Of a stretch of DNA of 64,000 nt, positions 34,989 to 53,273 are shown piece after piece (position 1 is the first letter of the stretch; every line of letters starts with the position of its first letter). The stretch lies in NCBI RefSeq assembly GCF_029962835.1, contig NC_080588.1, positions 68,416,501 to 68,480,500 on the forward strand, read 5' to 3'. This DNA comes from Magnolia sinica. Taxonomy: Eukaryota; Streptophyta; Magnoliopsida; Magnoliales; Magnoliaceae. A program made the translations under genes and the position numbers. The notes below the pieces were generated by a model. The model was not told the DNA's origin and searched no databases. It saw only the letters and a list, made by a program, of their open reading frames with translations.

Positions 34989-35655
34989 TGTTATAAGTAA
35001 AAATGGACTGACTAAAGAGAAAAAGTCAGCTCAGACATCTTAATGGGACACGAGGTAGGCCAGCACTGGTCATGACCAATGAGCTCCTCAATGGATAAAG
35101 AAGAGAGGTCGGTCAAAACCACCTCGGCCTCGGCAGCTCGGCATACTACCCTCAGGTCAGCTCAGCCTCGGCAGCTTAGCATACTACCTTCAGGTCAGCT
35201 TAGCCTCGGCAGGTAAGCTCGGCCTTATCAGGTCAGCTTGACTTTATCAGGTCAACTCGGCCTCGGCAGGTCAGCTTGGCCTCATCAAGTCAATTCCGCC
35301 TCAGTAGGTCAGTTCGGCCATAGACCTCAACCTTGGCTATCTACCTCGAGTTTCTCGGGGTTTGACCACTTGATTTTATCATTACCAGAGATCGTGCGAA
35401 ACGTCTGTTGCATGCTTATAATTTAGGAAACGTCTCCACCCACGTAATCAACTCTCGTCCTATAAATAGAGGACCTATCTATGATGAAAGATAAGCAAAA
35501 TCTCACGCCCTAAACCCCTTAACACGACCAAACACAGATTCCGAGTCTGACTTTGGCATCGGAGGGTCCCTCGCTCTAGCCAGGGTCTCCTTTGTCTTCT
35601 TCCTGTGTAGGTACTTGGAGGTCAAAAGAAGGTGGTCCAAATTCACGCATCAACA
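34989..35655 (+). repeat. 3' LTR of the fossil
   Basis: Homologous to 32196-32733 but about 130 bp longer. The extra length is in a run of 'ggtcagctcggcctc'-type units (about 35150-35310), so a short tandem repeat grew in this LTR or shrank in the other. Confidence 0.75.
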
Positions 35656-35879
35656 CCAATGATACAAAACAAATGGATGACTGAAAAAAATAAAATAAAA
35701 TAAAAATCCATCAGGTTAGTTTCTACACTGTGGCCCACCTAAGTTGTTAAACTGCCATTTAGCACTATCTCCAATCAGTTGTAAAGCTCAGTTGTCTCCC
35801 ACATGTTGAATATTGGCACGTGTGCCAGTTTAGGAATGGGCAAATCTTGTACACGTGCGTAATTAGCAAATTTTGGCTG

Positions 35880-36045
35880 ACTTTAGCAAAAACTCCGAGT
35901 AATGCGGTTTGTCGATCGGTCAATCGATAGATCGGAATGGTCCAAAAACTAAAATTAAAAAATTATATAAATTTTGATCTGTTAACCCAGTTGGCCGATT
36001 GATCGGTCGACTTAATCAACCTCGATCATCGATCAAACTAAGCTT
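35880..36045. repeat. Short GATC-rich repeat
   Basis: Motifs such as 'gtcgatcggtcaatcgatag' and 'ccgattgatcggtcgac' relate it to the repeats at 29225-29560 and 42470-42790. It lies just right of the LTR fossil. Confidence 0.4.
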
Positions 36046-36542
36046 ATAAAAAAAAATGGATAAACAGAAATAATACCCGCGTTGAGTCCCACCAAGAGAG
36101 AAAACAGATGATAAACGGTGCCACATCTTCCACTGCCCAAAAATTGCAAGCTCAAATCCCAACACTACTCAAAATGAATTTTGAAAAACTACACGTTGGA
36201 GTCCCACCGCCTCTAAAGAGAGGTTATAGTGCGGACACTCACCTTAGCTCTGGGCAACAAAATGGGCCCAGAAGATCAAAGGAATGCTATTTTCGGACAC
36301 TTATCTTCACCTGCAAATCAGAAAGATCCCCACTCATGCCCATCTGGTATATGTGTGCAAGATCCAAGCCATCCATTGGGTGGGCCTCAAAGTGAATATT
36401 CCATGGACAAAAAATTCTAGCTTGTCCGTTCATGCCCACCTTGGCACATCGATGGCCGTCGGCAAATAAGATTTTTTTTTTTTGATGATCAACCACCCAA
36501 AACATGAAAGAACAATGCCCACAATTCATCCACAAACACGTT

Positions 36543-36548
36543 TTTATT
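36543..36548 (-). terminator. Likely polyadenylation signal of peroxidase copy 1
   Basis: AATAAA on the minus strand, 60 bp downstream of the stop codon. The same motif is kept in copy 2 at 47222-47227. Confidence 0.6.
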
Positions 36549-36607
36549 CATACATCCTTAGTTTCATGCAGTCAACATAGTTACACATTGTTTTGGCCCA
36601 CCAAAGG

Positions 36608-40154
<3,547 letters not shown>

Positions 40155-40221
40155 GGGATTAGGGCATTAATGGAGGTGATTATCAAATGCTTAGTAAGAA
40201 GAGATGGTAGGATTAAGGTGG

Positions 40222-40230
40222 TTTATATAT
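40222..40230 (-). promoter_or_regulatory. TATA box of peroxidase copy 1
   Basis: TATATAAAC on the minus strand, about 70 bp upstream of the start codon. It is conserved in copy 2 at 50376-50386. A start of transcription near 40195 would be expected. Confidence 0.65.
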
Positions 40231-41339
40231 GCACTGCTTAGGAAAGGGCCACAGTAACTTTTTAGGGTTGGTTTTTTCAATGGTGGGAATGCCACTAGGG
40301 CTGTCCATATCCATGGAGTTTGGCCCAACTCCATCTATGTTTTTTAATGGGAAGGAAATAAGCAGCCTCCTATGACTAGGGAGGGTTGTAGTCCTCCACC
40401 CTAGCTTTCAGCTTGTGCGACTGGGGCCCATGGTTTTGTGATTTCGACCGTTGATATGATTGTCCCCACTATAGATGGACCATGACCCAAAAATCTCCTA
40501 GCTTGGATGATGCTAGGGCCTACATTCATTGGCGTTTTTTCGGCTCTACGTGGACCGTTGCTATATTTCTTTTATTGGCCATCTATTTTTGGGACACTGC
40601 ATAAGACCATATTCCTGATGAATGGTCCATCCATGGTGGACCAGTTGGGTAAGACTGTAAAACTATGGACATACGCATGTCATCGAGCCGAGAATCATAT
40701 AATTCCTCAGGAGTAATTCCTTGTGCCCACGTGAGTATGATGTCCGCTGGCAGAGTGTGACAGCCATACGTGTGCATTCAGTTGCACGTGTGGAGAATAT
40801 GTATGACTCAAGATAATCCATCCAAACCATGGATCCTACTACAGATAATCCATCATCTAAATATCGGATTAATTCATCATTTCTAATATCCGATTAATGG
40901 ACATTTATTTTTTTAATCAGGACCGTCGAACACTTTTCATCCATTGGATTTCCACCACTCAGCCGATTCGGACATCGGCTAAGTGTAATTTTTTGGTACA
41001 TAGCCCACTTAAAAAGACACTACAATTTCGATGGTATGATTTGAGTTAGATGCATGCCACGTGGATAATTATACAAGCATGTGCATGAACCATCACATAT
41101 TGCCTAAGTAGCAAACTTCTATAGACAAAAGATGCCATTTTGAGTGGGCATGGAAACCTATGGTCCACCAATGCATGGACTGTGGAGGATTGACGGACGG
41201 TGAGGCTCCATTATCTAGAAAAGGAAGTTCTTGAAATGTAAGGAAGCAACTTAGTGGGTGGTTGAAAATGTATATGATTTGGCCCCGTTGAAAAGAGGAT
41301 TTATTTGATAATCTGATGGACTGGGATGGTTCATACGCA

Positions 41340-41695
41340 GGCCCTCGAAATTGCACACGTGTCACTTATAACTCAAATTTAAACTGTCCAAATTTCAGGA
41401 CCTACTATAGGTAGATGTTGATCCCTATCGAGCAGAACAAAAAATGAGATACGTGGACACGAATTTGCAGAATTAGGAGCGTTAGCTATTCTTTAATTCA
41501 ACCGTTGGGAAAAGGTCCATTAACTGGTTAGTTGGACAATCAAATTACCATCATTTTATGGGTTTATGAATCATGTGAATTAGTGATTTACATTTGAACG
41601 GTTTAGATTTGAGTTATTTGAGTGACACTTGTATAACTTCTTAGTGCCTGTGTATCAAGCATCACACTCCGCAGAGTATCTACGTTTTTGTCGTT
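41340..41695. mobile_element. MITE-B copy upstream of peroxidase copy 1
   Basis: It carries 'aaactgtccaaatttcagga', 'tttgaacggtttagatttga' and the end 'tcaagcatcacactccgcag'. The partner in copy 2 (51520-51790) is at the matching position, so the insertion is older than the duplication. Confidence 0.55.
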
Positions 41696-42075
41696 GAAAA
41701 ATCAGTCTCCAATGTGACGTAAGACGCTCAGGCTAGCATCTTGTGCGTTGAAAATCAGTTCCAACGCCAGTAGAGTCAGACAAGGGATGCATGCCTTTCA
41801 CTTTAAAAAACACGCACGATAGAGAGAATTAATATACGGCCCTGCTCGTAGTAAAACGGCCAGCCTGGCTGGCGCACGTGAATAGGTACACGTCGGGCCA
41901 TTTTTCCGCGATCCAAACCGTTGATCTGATGAAATGCGCGTCGATGAGGCTAGCATGTGTCTTTCATATTAGAATATCTTAACCCTTCAATCAATAACTC
42001 AATATAGTTTGAAATACTTTAATCTGGGAGATTTTTCTGAGGGCCGTCGGGAATGGGCGACGCCCATCACATAAA

Positions 42076-42469
42076 CGGTTTGGATAATTGAAACATGTCC
42101 CTGCATGTTTGGAACACACTTTTGCATTTGCTGACGAACACTTGATAAAATTGTTGGGTCGGGCGGAAGTAAATTCAAATTCAATTAAACCCAATGAATC
42201 AAATATAAATAAAATATACATAATATACAAATTTTACGTGAAAAACAATTATGAGGAAAAAATTATAGCACAAAATGATAAATAATAAACTATGAAACAA
42301 TATTATAAGAAATGATGCACTTACAATGATAAGAACCTCATTTGAATTTTTTAAAACCTTAGCTTTTCTTCTCTAGAATTCTTAGAACCATTTTATAAAA
42401 TCATTGTTATGCTCTAAAACTGATTACACCTGATATATACACAACATGAATATGAAACAAATTGCGCAC
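42076..42469. other. Start of the spacer between the two blocks
   Basis: A/T-rich, without a conserved frame or complete element. Confidence 0.4.
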
Positions 42470-42790
42470 TTAGGCAATTCTGTGTGCACCATCGATTTTA
42501 GTGTCAATCGATTGATATTAATCAAGCACCCTTCGATTGATCAAGCAAACCAAATCTCAAGTGATTGAACTAGTTAAAAATTATCCAAAGAGTAAGGATT
42601 TTTCCAAATAGTGTTGATCAATTTAACGTCGATCGATTGACACGAATGCTCGATCGATCAAGCATGATCCAAAACTATCCAGTGAGCAATTTATCTAATT
42701 CCGAGAATGTTCGATCAATTGAGTAAGGTTGTCGATCAATCAATGTCCCCTCATTCTGCATAGATTGAGGACATCTATTCAACAAAATTA
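42470..42790 (+). repeat. GATC-rich dispersed repeat
   Basis: Many 'cgatcgattgac' and 'cgattgatcaagc' motifs. It aligns in opposite orientation with 29225-29560. Class unknown; no target duplication found. Confidence 0.5.
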
Positions 42791-44779
42791 TTGTTCTTAT
42801 CAATTACTTAATTAGGAAAACTTCAAAGTTCGAGGTTTTCTTTCGGTAATATTATTGGAAAAATATCGTAAAAAATTATAATATTCATATGAACTTATTA
42901 ACTAAATTTAAAATTTAAAAGCATTTATATAACAAATCTGTAAATGCTTTTACTATTTTTGAATTAATATTCTGATGATATCATGATATGGTTTACCTAT
43001 TGATATTTAGTGTATTTATCACATTATCATTACAAGATTTTCAAAATCTCGGTGTATTTGTCACACTGTTAATCCCCATATATTTGATACATTTCCACTT
43101 ACACCAGTAAAGATATATCTATTTAGAGCCATGTAAACTGCACTTCAACATTTACTTTTCACATACGTACATTGGTGGGGCTCCCTCCTCATGTGGAGGT
43201 GGGAAAAAGTTTACAAGAATCAAACTAGTGTAATGGTTTAATCCAGTAAACTCAGTTTTCCATTTCTCTTTTCATTTGGAAATTTTCTTTTAATTCTCAT
43301 ATGTCAAAAAAGTTGTGTTTACAGGAGTTCCATTAGTAGTTCCTTCGTACTTGCTGAACGCAGAACCACATACCGGCTAATCGTATCTTGAAAGCTATTT
43401 TAAGAATGGACTAATAACGCTTTAAGAACAGTGTGTGATTGCACATACTTTAATATGTCCTTAATATTGTATTTTTCAGTTTTCTATTTCCTTCTATTTT
43501 ACAATATTTTTAAATGTTTGAGATTATCAAATCTCAATACCGCTGCCACTGTTACAGTGAAGGTAATTGTGGCAACCTACGTTGCTGCAACAATAATTGA
43601 ATTTAGAGAAGCTTGGGTCTCTTCCAAGAAACTCATAAGGGCTTCCATTGCACGCTAGGGTCTGTAGAACGCCTAGTCATACACATCTTCAAAATTAACC
43701 CCCTAGGCAATGGGTAGGAAATATCACTACGTGACAATGATCATATAAACACAATGCATATATATATATTGTATGTGTGTCTGTGTGTGTGTGTGTGTGT
43801 GTGAGGAATGAATAGTACTGGAATTGTCAATAGCATCTGTTTCATTAAACACCAAAGCTCTTTGGGGCCACCATCCACGCTGCATGCGTGAAATTTATTC
43901 ATTTGATCAAGTCATAAGCCTTATATTAACTGTTATGGAAGATGAACCTAATTAAAAACTTAAATAGGTCAAACTAATAGGAACAACGTAAAATTGTGAG
44001 TTTTCAGTTAAAAGCTGTATTTATAACTTCACTTCTTCCTGGTGAGACACGCCTGACAAATGGGTTTTACAAAAGATACTATGGTGAGCCCTATACACAA
44101 ACGCAGGTTTAGCCTTCCATCCCCATTATCATAGCCCACCTTAGTTGTAGATTTAGCTGATTTTCTTAGCCGTATTTCTAATTAGGCCCATCTATCAATT
44201 GTAAAGGTTTAAAACGTTTTATCATTGGAACTCACAACTAAAAATTATCCTACACATCAGTAGAAATCCATGGTAGCGTAATTTTCGTGGAAACCATTAC
44301 TCGCGTGGATAGGTCATAGGACAAAAATCAATAAAATAATTCATCTGTCAGAAAAACAATCCAATTCAAACATCAAGAAGGGAACTAAGAATTGTAGCTT
44401 GCAGCTGATCCATGTGGTGGATCACCACACATGCATGTCATGTACATAAGAAAGAGTAAGAGTTGAATGTAACATTTTTCATACAACTAACTTCCATGAC
44501 AACATTGTTCTTCCTCCCCATGATCAAAATCTTAATAAATTAAAAATAAAATAAAATAGCTATTAACAAGTTTTGAATCTAAGCAGCGTCAGTCAATCTT
44601 CTCCATAGTTTTTTTTTTTTTTTTTTTTCATATACTTTAATTGTCTTCTATCACATGAAATGATGCAGAAAAGATAAATGGACTAGGTGAAGGGTGATGA
44701 TGCAGATAGCAATGGCGAGCCATAGCAACTCAGGTCTAACTACAACATAAATACCAGTTATCATTGAGACCTACATTCT
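42791..44779. other. Spacer DNA, no gene seen
   Basis: No conserved frame. A (TG)n microsatellite is at about 43771-43802, a T-run at 44609-44628, and a phrase 'cgttgctgcaacaa' near 43578 recalls the repeat at 44780-45760. Confidence 0.45.
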
Positions 44780-45760
44780 AAACACTTCAATAAAAGTGAG
44801 ACTCATACGGTCTTATGGCAACAAAGATAGAATCCCTAGAAGCATTTCAATGGAAAATCATCAAGTAAATGAAACAAGTGTTAAAGAGAAGAAAAGCTTT
44901 GAAAGAAGCCATCTTTGCTAGTATTGCGGAGCCATTTCAGCTTCTTTGTCCTCCTTCTTCATTGATGTCACTACTATTTTCTTTCATCTTTTCTTCATTT
45001 TTCATAATATTTGATATATCACAAGACATTTCACTTCGAGTCTCATTTAGCTCTTAAAATTTGAACGTTGTATTTTTGCCTTCATGAAGCTCATTTGCTG
45101 AAAAGTCACTAATCTAGTAGTCTATAAGTACTCTCAAAACTCTATTTCTTAAAGAAAATTCCTCAAGTATATATCAAACTTGAGATAGATAAAACAATTT
45201 TTTTTTGCATGTGTCCAAACATCTTAACACAACATCTATTTTAAAACTACCAGTATTAATTTTCTCAGATTTCTTCAAATTATCTTAACACAACAGCATT
45301 TTGACCCCATTAATTTTAATCAAAACTTTCCAAAGGATATAACCTTGGAGATACTTAGATTCATTGGTTTTTCCAAGTTATGTAATTAGTTAGTGTTAGC
45401 TTCTCCATCGCTACAACAATAAACATCTTTAATATTATCATAAGGAACAATCTCTGATGTCTCCTTCATAGCGCCAACTATTAGTAACTCTGAACTTTCG
45501 AGTTTTTCGTCTATTAATCTATTGGTCAATGATGCATATTAAGAGGGTCATGAAAACAAATCTCTATTAAGTTGCCATTTATTTGTACGAAAACGACCAC
45601 ATCCATGTCACCAAATTGATAAAGAACACTTTCTTGCACCTTAGCTTTAATACCACATGTAGAATATGAAAATACCGCTTCTATGGTTGCTACAACAACT
45701 TGAATAAATGAGCTATTTATGTATTTAGTTTTAAGAGACTTTGTCTTCACACTACATGTA
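44780..45760. repeat. Diverged repeat, related to 30170-31286
   Basis: Shared blocks include 'tattttctttcatcttttct', a 'tttttgccttcatgaag' region and 'ctatggttgctacaacaa'. On the minus strand, 45526-45750 reads as 74 codons (VVVATIEAVFSYSTCGIKAK and on), which could be a fragment of an element protein, but I do not recognise it. Confidence 0.4.
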
Positions 45761-45805
45761 CCAAAGATTAAGGAAATAACATAAATAAAAATAACTCTTT
45801 TTCTC

Positions 45806-46095
45806 TGATGTAGCGAAAATGATCAAAAGCGGAAGTGATCAGGACTGTAAGAACCTTAAAACAGTCGTATCTCGCAAACCGAAATGAGTTTTTGGACATA
45901 TCATATTTAATTTTGGAGTAGGAGAAGCTACTTTAGTCAACGAATTTCATCAATCAAATCGTTTTCAATTTTATTAGAATTTATTTTTATTTTTATCCTT
46001 CGTGGATTCGAGGAAACTCAATTAGAAATCTAGAGAACTTTGTGGATTCGGAGTAGTGAAGACGGTGATCGACCTCATCAGGTCCTTCCCTGCGT
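45806..46095 (-). mobile_element. Short LTR-like retrotransposon fragment (fossil)
   Basis: It contains both ends of the fragment at 37247-37889 ('cgtatctcgcaaacc', 'gtaggagaagcta' and the 'ccctgcgtca' end) but is less than half as long. Non-coding and degraded. Confidence 0.45.
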
Positions 46096-46429
46096 CATTC
46101 TATCTCTCTCTGTTTATCATTCTATCACTCTCTCTGTACATACTCATAAGTTTTCCAAAGCAACACAATTCACACTAAAAATCAAAAAGCTACCTTGGAC
46201 TTGAGACTTAAAATAAAAACTTGACAAAAAAGTTAAAAACAGGTAATCCTAATCATAACTGATATCAAGTTTACTTGACCCCAAATAAGTTTAAAGACAG
46301 TCGTTGGATTTGCATCACACCAGCTTGAAGGTCAACCGGTGATCCTGTGTGTCCACACACTGAGGGAACCCCACGATGAATGGCCAAGTTCAGCCACGTG
46401 TGCTAAACTTGCAACCGTGTCAGGGGCCG

Positions 46430-46795
46430 TCCATCCGTTTTTCCAGCTCGTTTTACGGCATGGACCAAAAATTGAAGCAGATCCAAATCCCAGGTGGACC
46501 ACACCACAGGAAATGGGGGTGATTGAACATCCACAGTTAAAAACTTCCTAGGGCCCACCGTAATGTTTGTCTGATATCCAACCTATTGATAACATCACAC
46601 TGGATGAAGGGAACACAAATATCAGCTTGATCCAAAACTTTTTTAATGGTGGGCATTCAATGGCCGCAATTTCCTGTGGTGTGGTCCACCTTAGATTTGG
46701 ATCGTCTTCATTTTTGGGCCCATGCAGTAAAATGGTTTGTCAAAACGTATAGACGACGTGGATACACAACAAAAACATCAAGGTGGACCCCACGG
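46430..46795. mobile_element. MITE-A copy
   Basis: Left arm with 'ggccgtccatccgtttttcc', then 'ggtggaccacaccacaggaa', 'tggatgaaggg' and 'gtggtgtggtccacctt', and right arm 'gacgtggatacacaac'. It lies in the spacer, just left of block copy 2. The outer left arm is decayed. Confidence 0.65.
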
Positions 46796-46927
46796 TCCAC
46801 ATTCCCCAATGGCTGTTCCAGGTAACCTTGGGACATGCTTGTATTTCCTTGGAACTTGTGACATTCAAGTATTTCCCACCTAATAAGCGAGATAGCCGAA
46901 TTTTTAGTATAAGACACATGCACTAAG

Positions 46928-47235
46928 GGGACAAGTTGATGAACGTCACGGATCCCATGCACGTGTCCCACCTCGGCACATCCGTGGCCGTCCATAAATA
47001 AGATTTCATTTATATAAAATCAGCCACCCAAAAAATGAAAGAACCACAATACATCAACAAACACGACTTTATTCATACATCGGGACAAGTTGATGAACGT
47101 CACGGATCCCATGCACGTGTCCCACCTCGGCACATCCGTGGCCGTCCATAAATAAGATTTCATTTATATAAAATCAGCCACCCAAAAAATGAAAGAACCA
47201 CAATACATCAACAAACACGACTTTATTCATACATC
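46928..47235. repeat. Perfect 154-bp tandem duplication
   Basis: 46928-47081 is repeated as 47082-47235 with no difference that I can see. It covers the downstream flank of peroxidase copy 2, including one AATAAA signal (minus strand) per unit. Copy 1 of the block has a single unit. Confidence 0.9.
47222..47227 (-). terminator. Likely polyadenylation signal of peroxidase copy 2
   Basis: AATAAA on the minus strand about 60 bp past the stop. The 154-bp tandem duplication supplies a second one at 47068-47073. Confidence 0.6.
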
Positions 47236-47286
47236 CTTAGTTTCATTCATTCATCAAAGATACACATTGTTTTGGCCCACCAAAAG

Positions 47287-50308
<3,022 letters not shown>

Positions 50309-50375
50309 GGGATTAGTGCAGTAATGGGGGTTGATTATCAAATGCTTAGTGAGAAGAGGTGGTGGGATTAAGGTG

Positions 50376-50386
50376 GTTTATATATA
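50376..50386 (-). promoter_or_regulatory. TATA box of peroxidase copy 2
   Basis: TATATATAAAC-type sequence on the minus strand about 70 bp upstream of the start codon, conserved with copy 1. Confidence 0.65.
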
Positions 50387-51805
50387 CACTGCTTAGGAAG
50401 GATCAAGTAGCTTTCTAGCATTGGTTTTTTCAATGGTGGGAATGCCACTAAGGCTATCCATATCCATGGAGTTCGGCCAACTCCACATATGTTTCTTAAT
50501 GGGTAGGAAATAAGCAGCCTCCTATGACTAGGGAGGGTTGAAGTCCTCTACCCTCGCTTTCGACTTGAGTAAGTGGGGCCCATGGTTTTGTGATGTAGAC
50601 CGTTGATATGATTGGCCCCACTGTAGATGGACCATGACCCAAAAATATCCCAGCTTGAACGATGCTTGGCTTAAAATCAGCGGCATTTCTATGGGTCGAC
50701 GAGGACGGTTGCTGTTTTTCTTTCTTGGTCATCTATTTTTGGGCCACTGCATAAGGGACCGTTGCTTGGATCAGATTCCTGATGAATGGTCCATCCATGG
50801 TGGGCCACTTGAGTAAGACTGTAAACAGATGGGCCTACGCATGTCATCGAGCTGAGAATCATATATATAATTCCTCAGGAGTACATTCCCGGCACCCACG
50901 TGAGCAGCTATATCCGCTGGGAGAGTATGACAGCCATACGTGTGCACTCAGCAGTTACACGTGTATCAAATATGTATGACTCAAGCTAATCCATCCAAAC
51001 TCAGGACCCCACTGTAGATAATCCATCACCGAAATATCAGATTAATTAAATAATCCTAACTAATGGACATTTACTTTTTCAATCAGGACCGTCGACTACT
51101 TTTCATCCATCGGATTCCCACCAAGCAGCCGATTAGGACTAACGGCTCGGTAATTTTTTTGGTAAATGGCCCACTTAAAGAGGACGTTACAATTTCGATG
51201 GAATGATTTGTGTTAGGTGCATGACATGTGGACAATTTCTACCTGAATGTGGGACCCATCATACATTGTCAAAGTAACAAACTTCATTGGCTAAAAGATA
51301 ATGCTATTTTAAAAGGTATGATCCACCAATGCATGAACTTGGGAGGATTGATGGATGGTGAATGTCCACTCTCTAGAAAAGGAAGTTATTAAAATGTTGG
51401 GCAGAAGCATGTTAGTGGGTGGGTGGAATCGTACGTAATTTTGGTCTCTTTGAACAGAGTAGATATTTAAATAACCTGGCGGAGTGGGATGGTTCAATCA
51501 ACCACAGGCCTTTTGAAATTACACACGTGTTACTAATAACTCAAATTCAAACCGTCTAAATTTCTGGACCCACTGTAGATACGTCTTGATCGCAAATAAC
51601 GAATTTGCTGAATTGGAAGCACTGGCTATATTTCATTCAACCGTTGACGAAAGTTCCACCAAGCAGTTGGTTAGCCAAACAAATCACCATCTGAATTGGG
51701 GTTTTTACCATTTGAACGGTTTGGATTTGAGTTATTTATATACCACTCCAATTTCTTAGTGCATGCGTATCATCAACCATCACACAGTAGAGTAACTACG
51801 TTTCT

Positions 51806-51989
51806 ACACTCAGATCCATAGCTCAACTGGCAAACTGAGTGGAGATACCTCGTTTCAAGTCTTGGTATCGATCCCTAGCGGGGGTGGCTAACATGGAGTG
51901 TGTACTAACATGGGTGTGTACTAACAAGCTAACCCAAAATAAATAAATAAATAAATAAATAAAATAAAAATAAAAATAAAAATAAAATT
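51806..51989 (+). mobile_element. tRNA-derived SINE, family 2, with 16-bp target duplication
   Basis: A-box 'tagctcaactgg' fits the polymerase III consensus exactly. The B-box-like 'ggtatcgatccc' follows 35 bp later, and the tail is (aaat)n/(aaaat)n. The direct repeat gagtaactacgtttct flanks it exactly (51790-51805 and 51990-52005). Block copy 1 has the empty site near 41675-41690. It differs from the family 1 SINEs in this window. Confidence 0.88.
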
Positions 51990-52375
51990 GAGTAACTACG
52001 TTTCTGTCGTTTAAAAAGACAAAGTCTCCAATGCGATGCAAGACACTCAAGCCAGCCTGTTGTGCGTTGAAAATCAATCTCCAATGGCCGTAGGAGACAA
52101 ACAAGGGATGCATGTCTTTCACTAAAAAAACCACGCACGATAGAGGGAAAGGCAGAGCGGCCCCGCTCAAAGTACAACGGCCGGCCTAGCTGACGGGCCA
52201 TTATTCCATTATCCAGACCGTTGATCCGATGAAATGCACAGTTAATGAGGCTATCATGTATCTTCAATATTGGAAGATCTTAACCCTTCAATAACTCAAT
52301 CATGGTTTGAAATATTCTAACCTGAGAGAATTTTCTAAGTGTTACCATGGATGGATGAGACACATCACATAACAA

Positions 52376-53273
52376 AATAAAAATAAAAAATGACATGCCT
52401 GTCGAGCACAGAACGTAGCCGGCTACCAAATGGGCCTTCAATACACGTGTGTGGCCTTCCAGCCCCACACTTGGCTCAGGCAATCAACACATTTGAGGAC
52501 ACCTGAAAAAAGGCTCAGATGTCGCACATGTACAAATAAATGGCACATGTAAGATTCTCCTGTATTTTGTTGACCGCTTGTTTTTTGGAAAGAACATTCC
52601 TTCATTCAAAAACCCAATGGTTTTCAAGCTTTATGTATTAGCTCCCACTTTCTCATAACCATTTCCAAACCTGTTACAACTAGAAATTGTGGAAATCAAT
52701 ACACCAAAATTAAAATATCACCACATTTGAGCTGCCATCATAAATAAGTTCCGCCCCAATTCCTAAAACTATGAATTATTGAAAGACACGAGAAGGTTTG
52801 AAAACAAAATAAAGGGCATGTTGGCAATCCATGAGGTGAACAGTGGCATGTGATTAAGTCAAACTAAACAGTCCAGATTGGCGGGCCTTAAAACCGAAAT
52901 TATATTTATTAAATTGCTAAACTGGCACTGGTAGACACTTAATGGATGGCCAACACTCTGAATTCAATGGTTCTTTAGTCATGAGGTTGGGATTATTAAA
53001 TCAATCTTAATTTTAGACGACTACCTATCTAAATGGGTCCAACTTGGACAGTTTAATTAATTAATGTACACCATGTATACAATTTAAGATAGCTTGAGTA
53101 TCAAACAACTCCCCATTCACAACCACTTCTCCCCTCCCACAACTATGAAACCACCACTTTTTTTTTTCTTTCTTTTTTTCTCACAAACCACTTCCTCTCC
53201 CTCCACGTTTCCTAGGGGAAGCTTGAGCTTGGAAAACTTTAAGTTACATCAATTAACGTGTAAACAACATATA
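52376..53273. other. Intergenic, no gene seen
   Basis: Region between the peroxidase block and the 3' end of CTC1. A T-run and CT-rich stretch is at 53155-53200. No conserved frame. It should contain the CTC1 3' UTR at its right end. Confidence 0.5.

Larger units (their letters stand above)
32196..35655 (+). mobile_element. LTR retrotransposon fossil, Ty3/Gypsy-like, non-autonomous
   Basis: Two related LTRs (32196-32733 and 34989-35655) enclose about 2.25 kb. The 5-bp repeat ccaat flanks the whole (32191-32195 and 35656-35660). Just inside the 5' LTR is a 'tttggcgccgtctg' sequence, a likely primer-binding region, and a purine run lies before the 3' LTR. The internal region carries a gag remnant on the plus strand and no recognisable protease, reverse transcriptase or integrase. 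It is broken, with several interruptions in gag and pol missing. The two LTRs differ in length and at many bases, so it is not a recent insertion. A (TA)n microsatellite lies inside. Confidence 0.8.
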
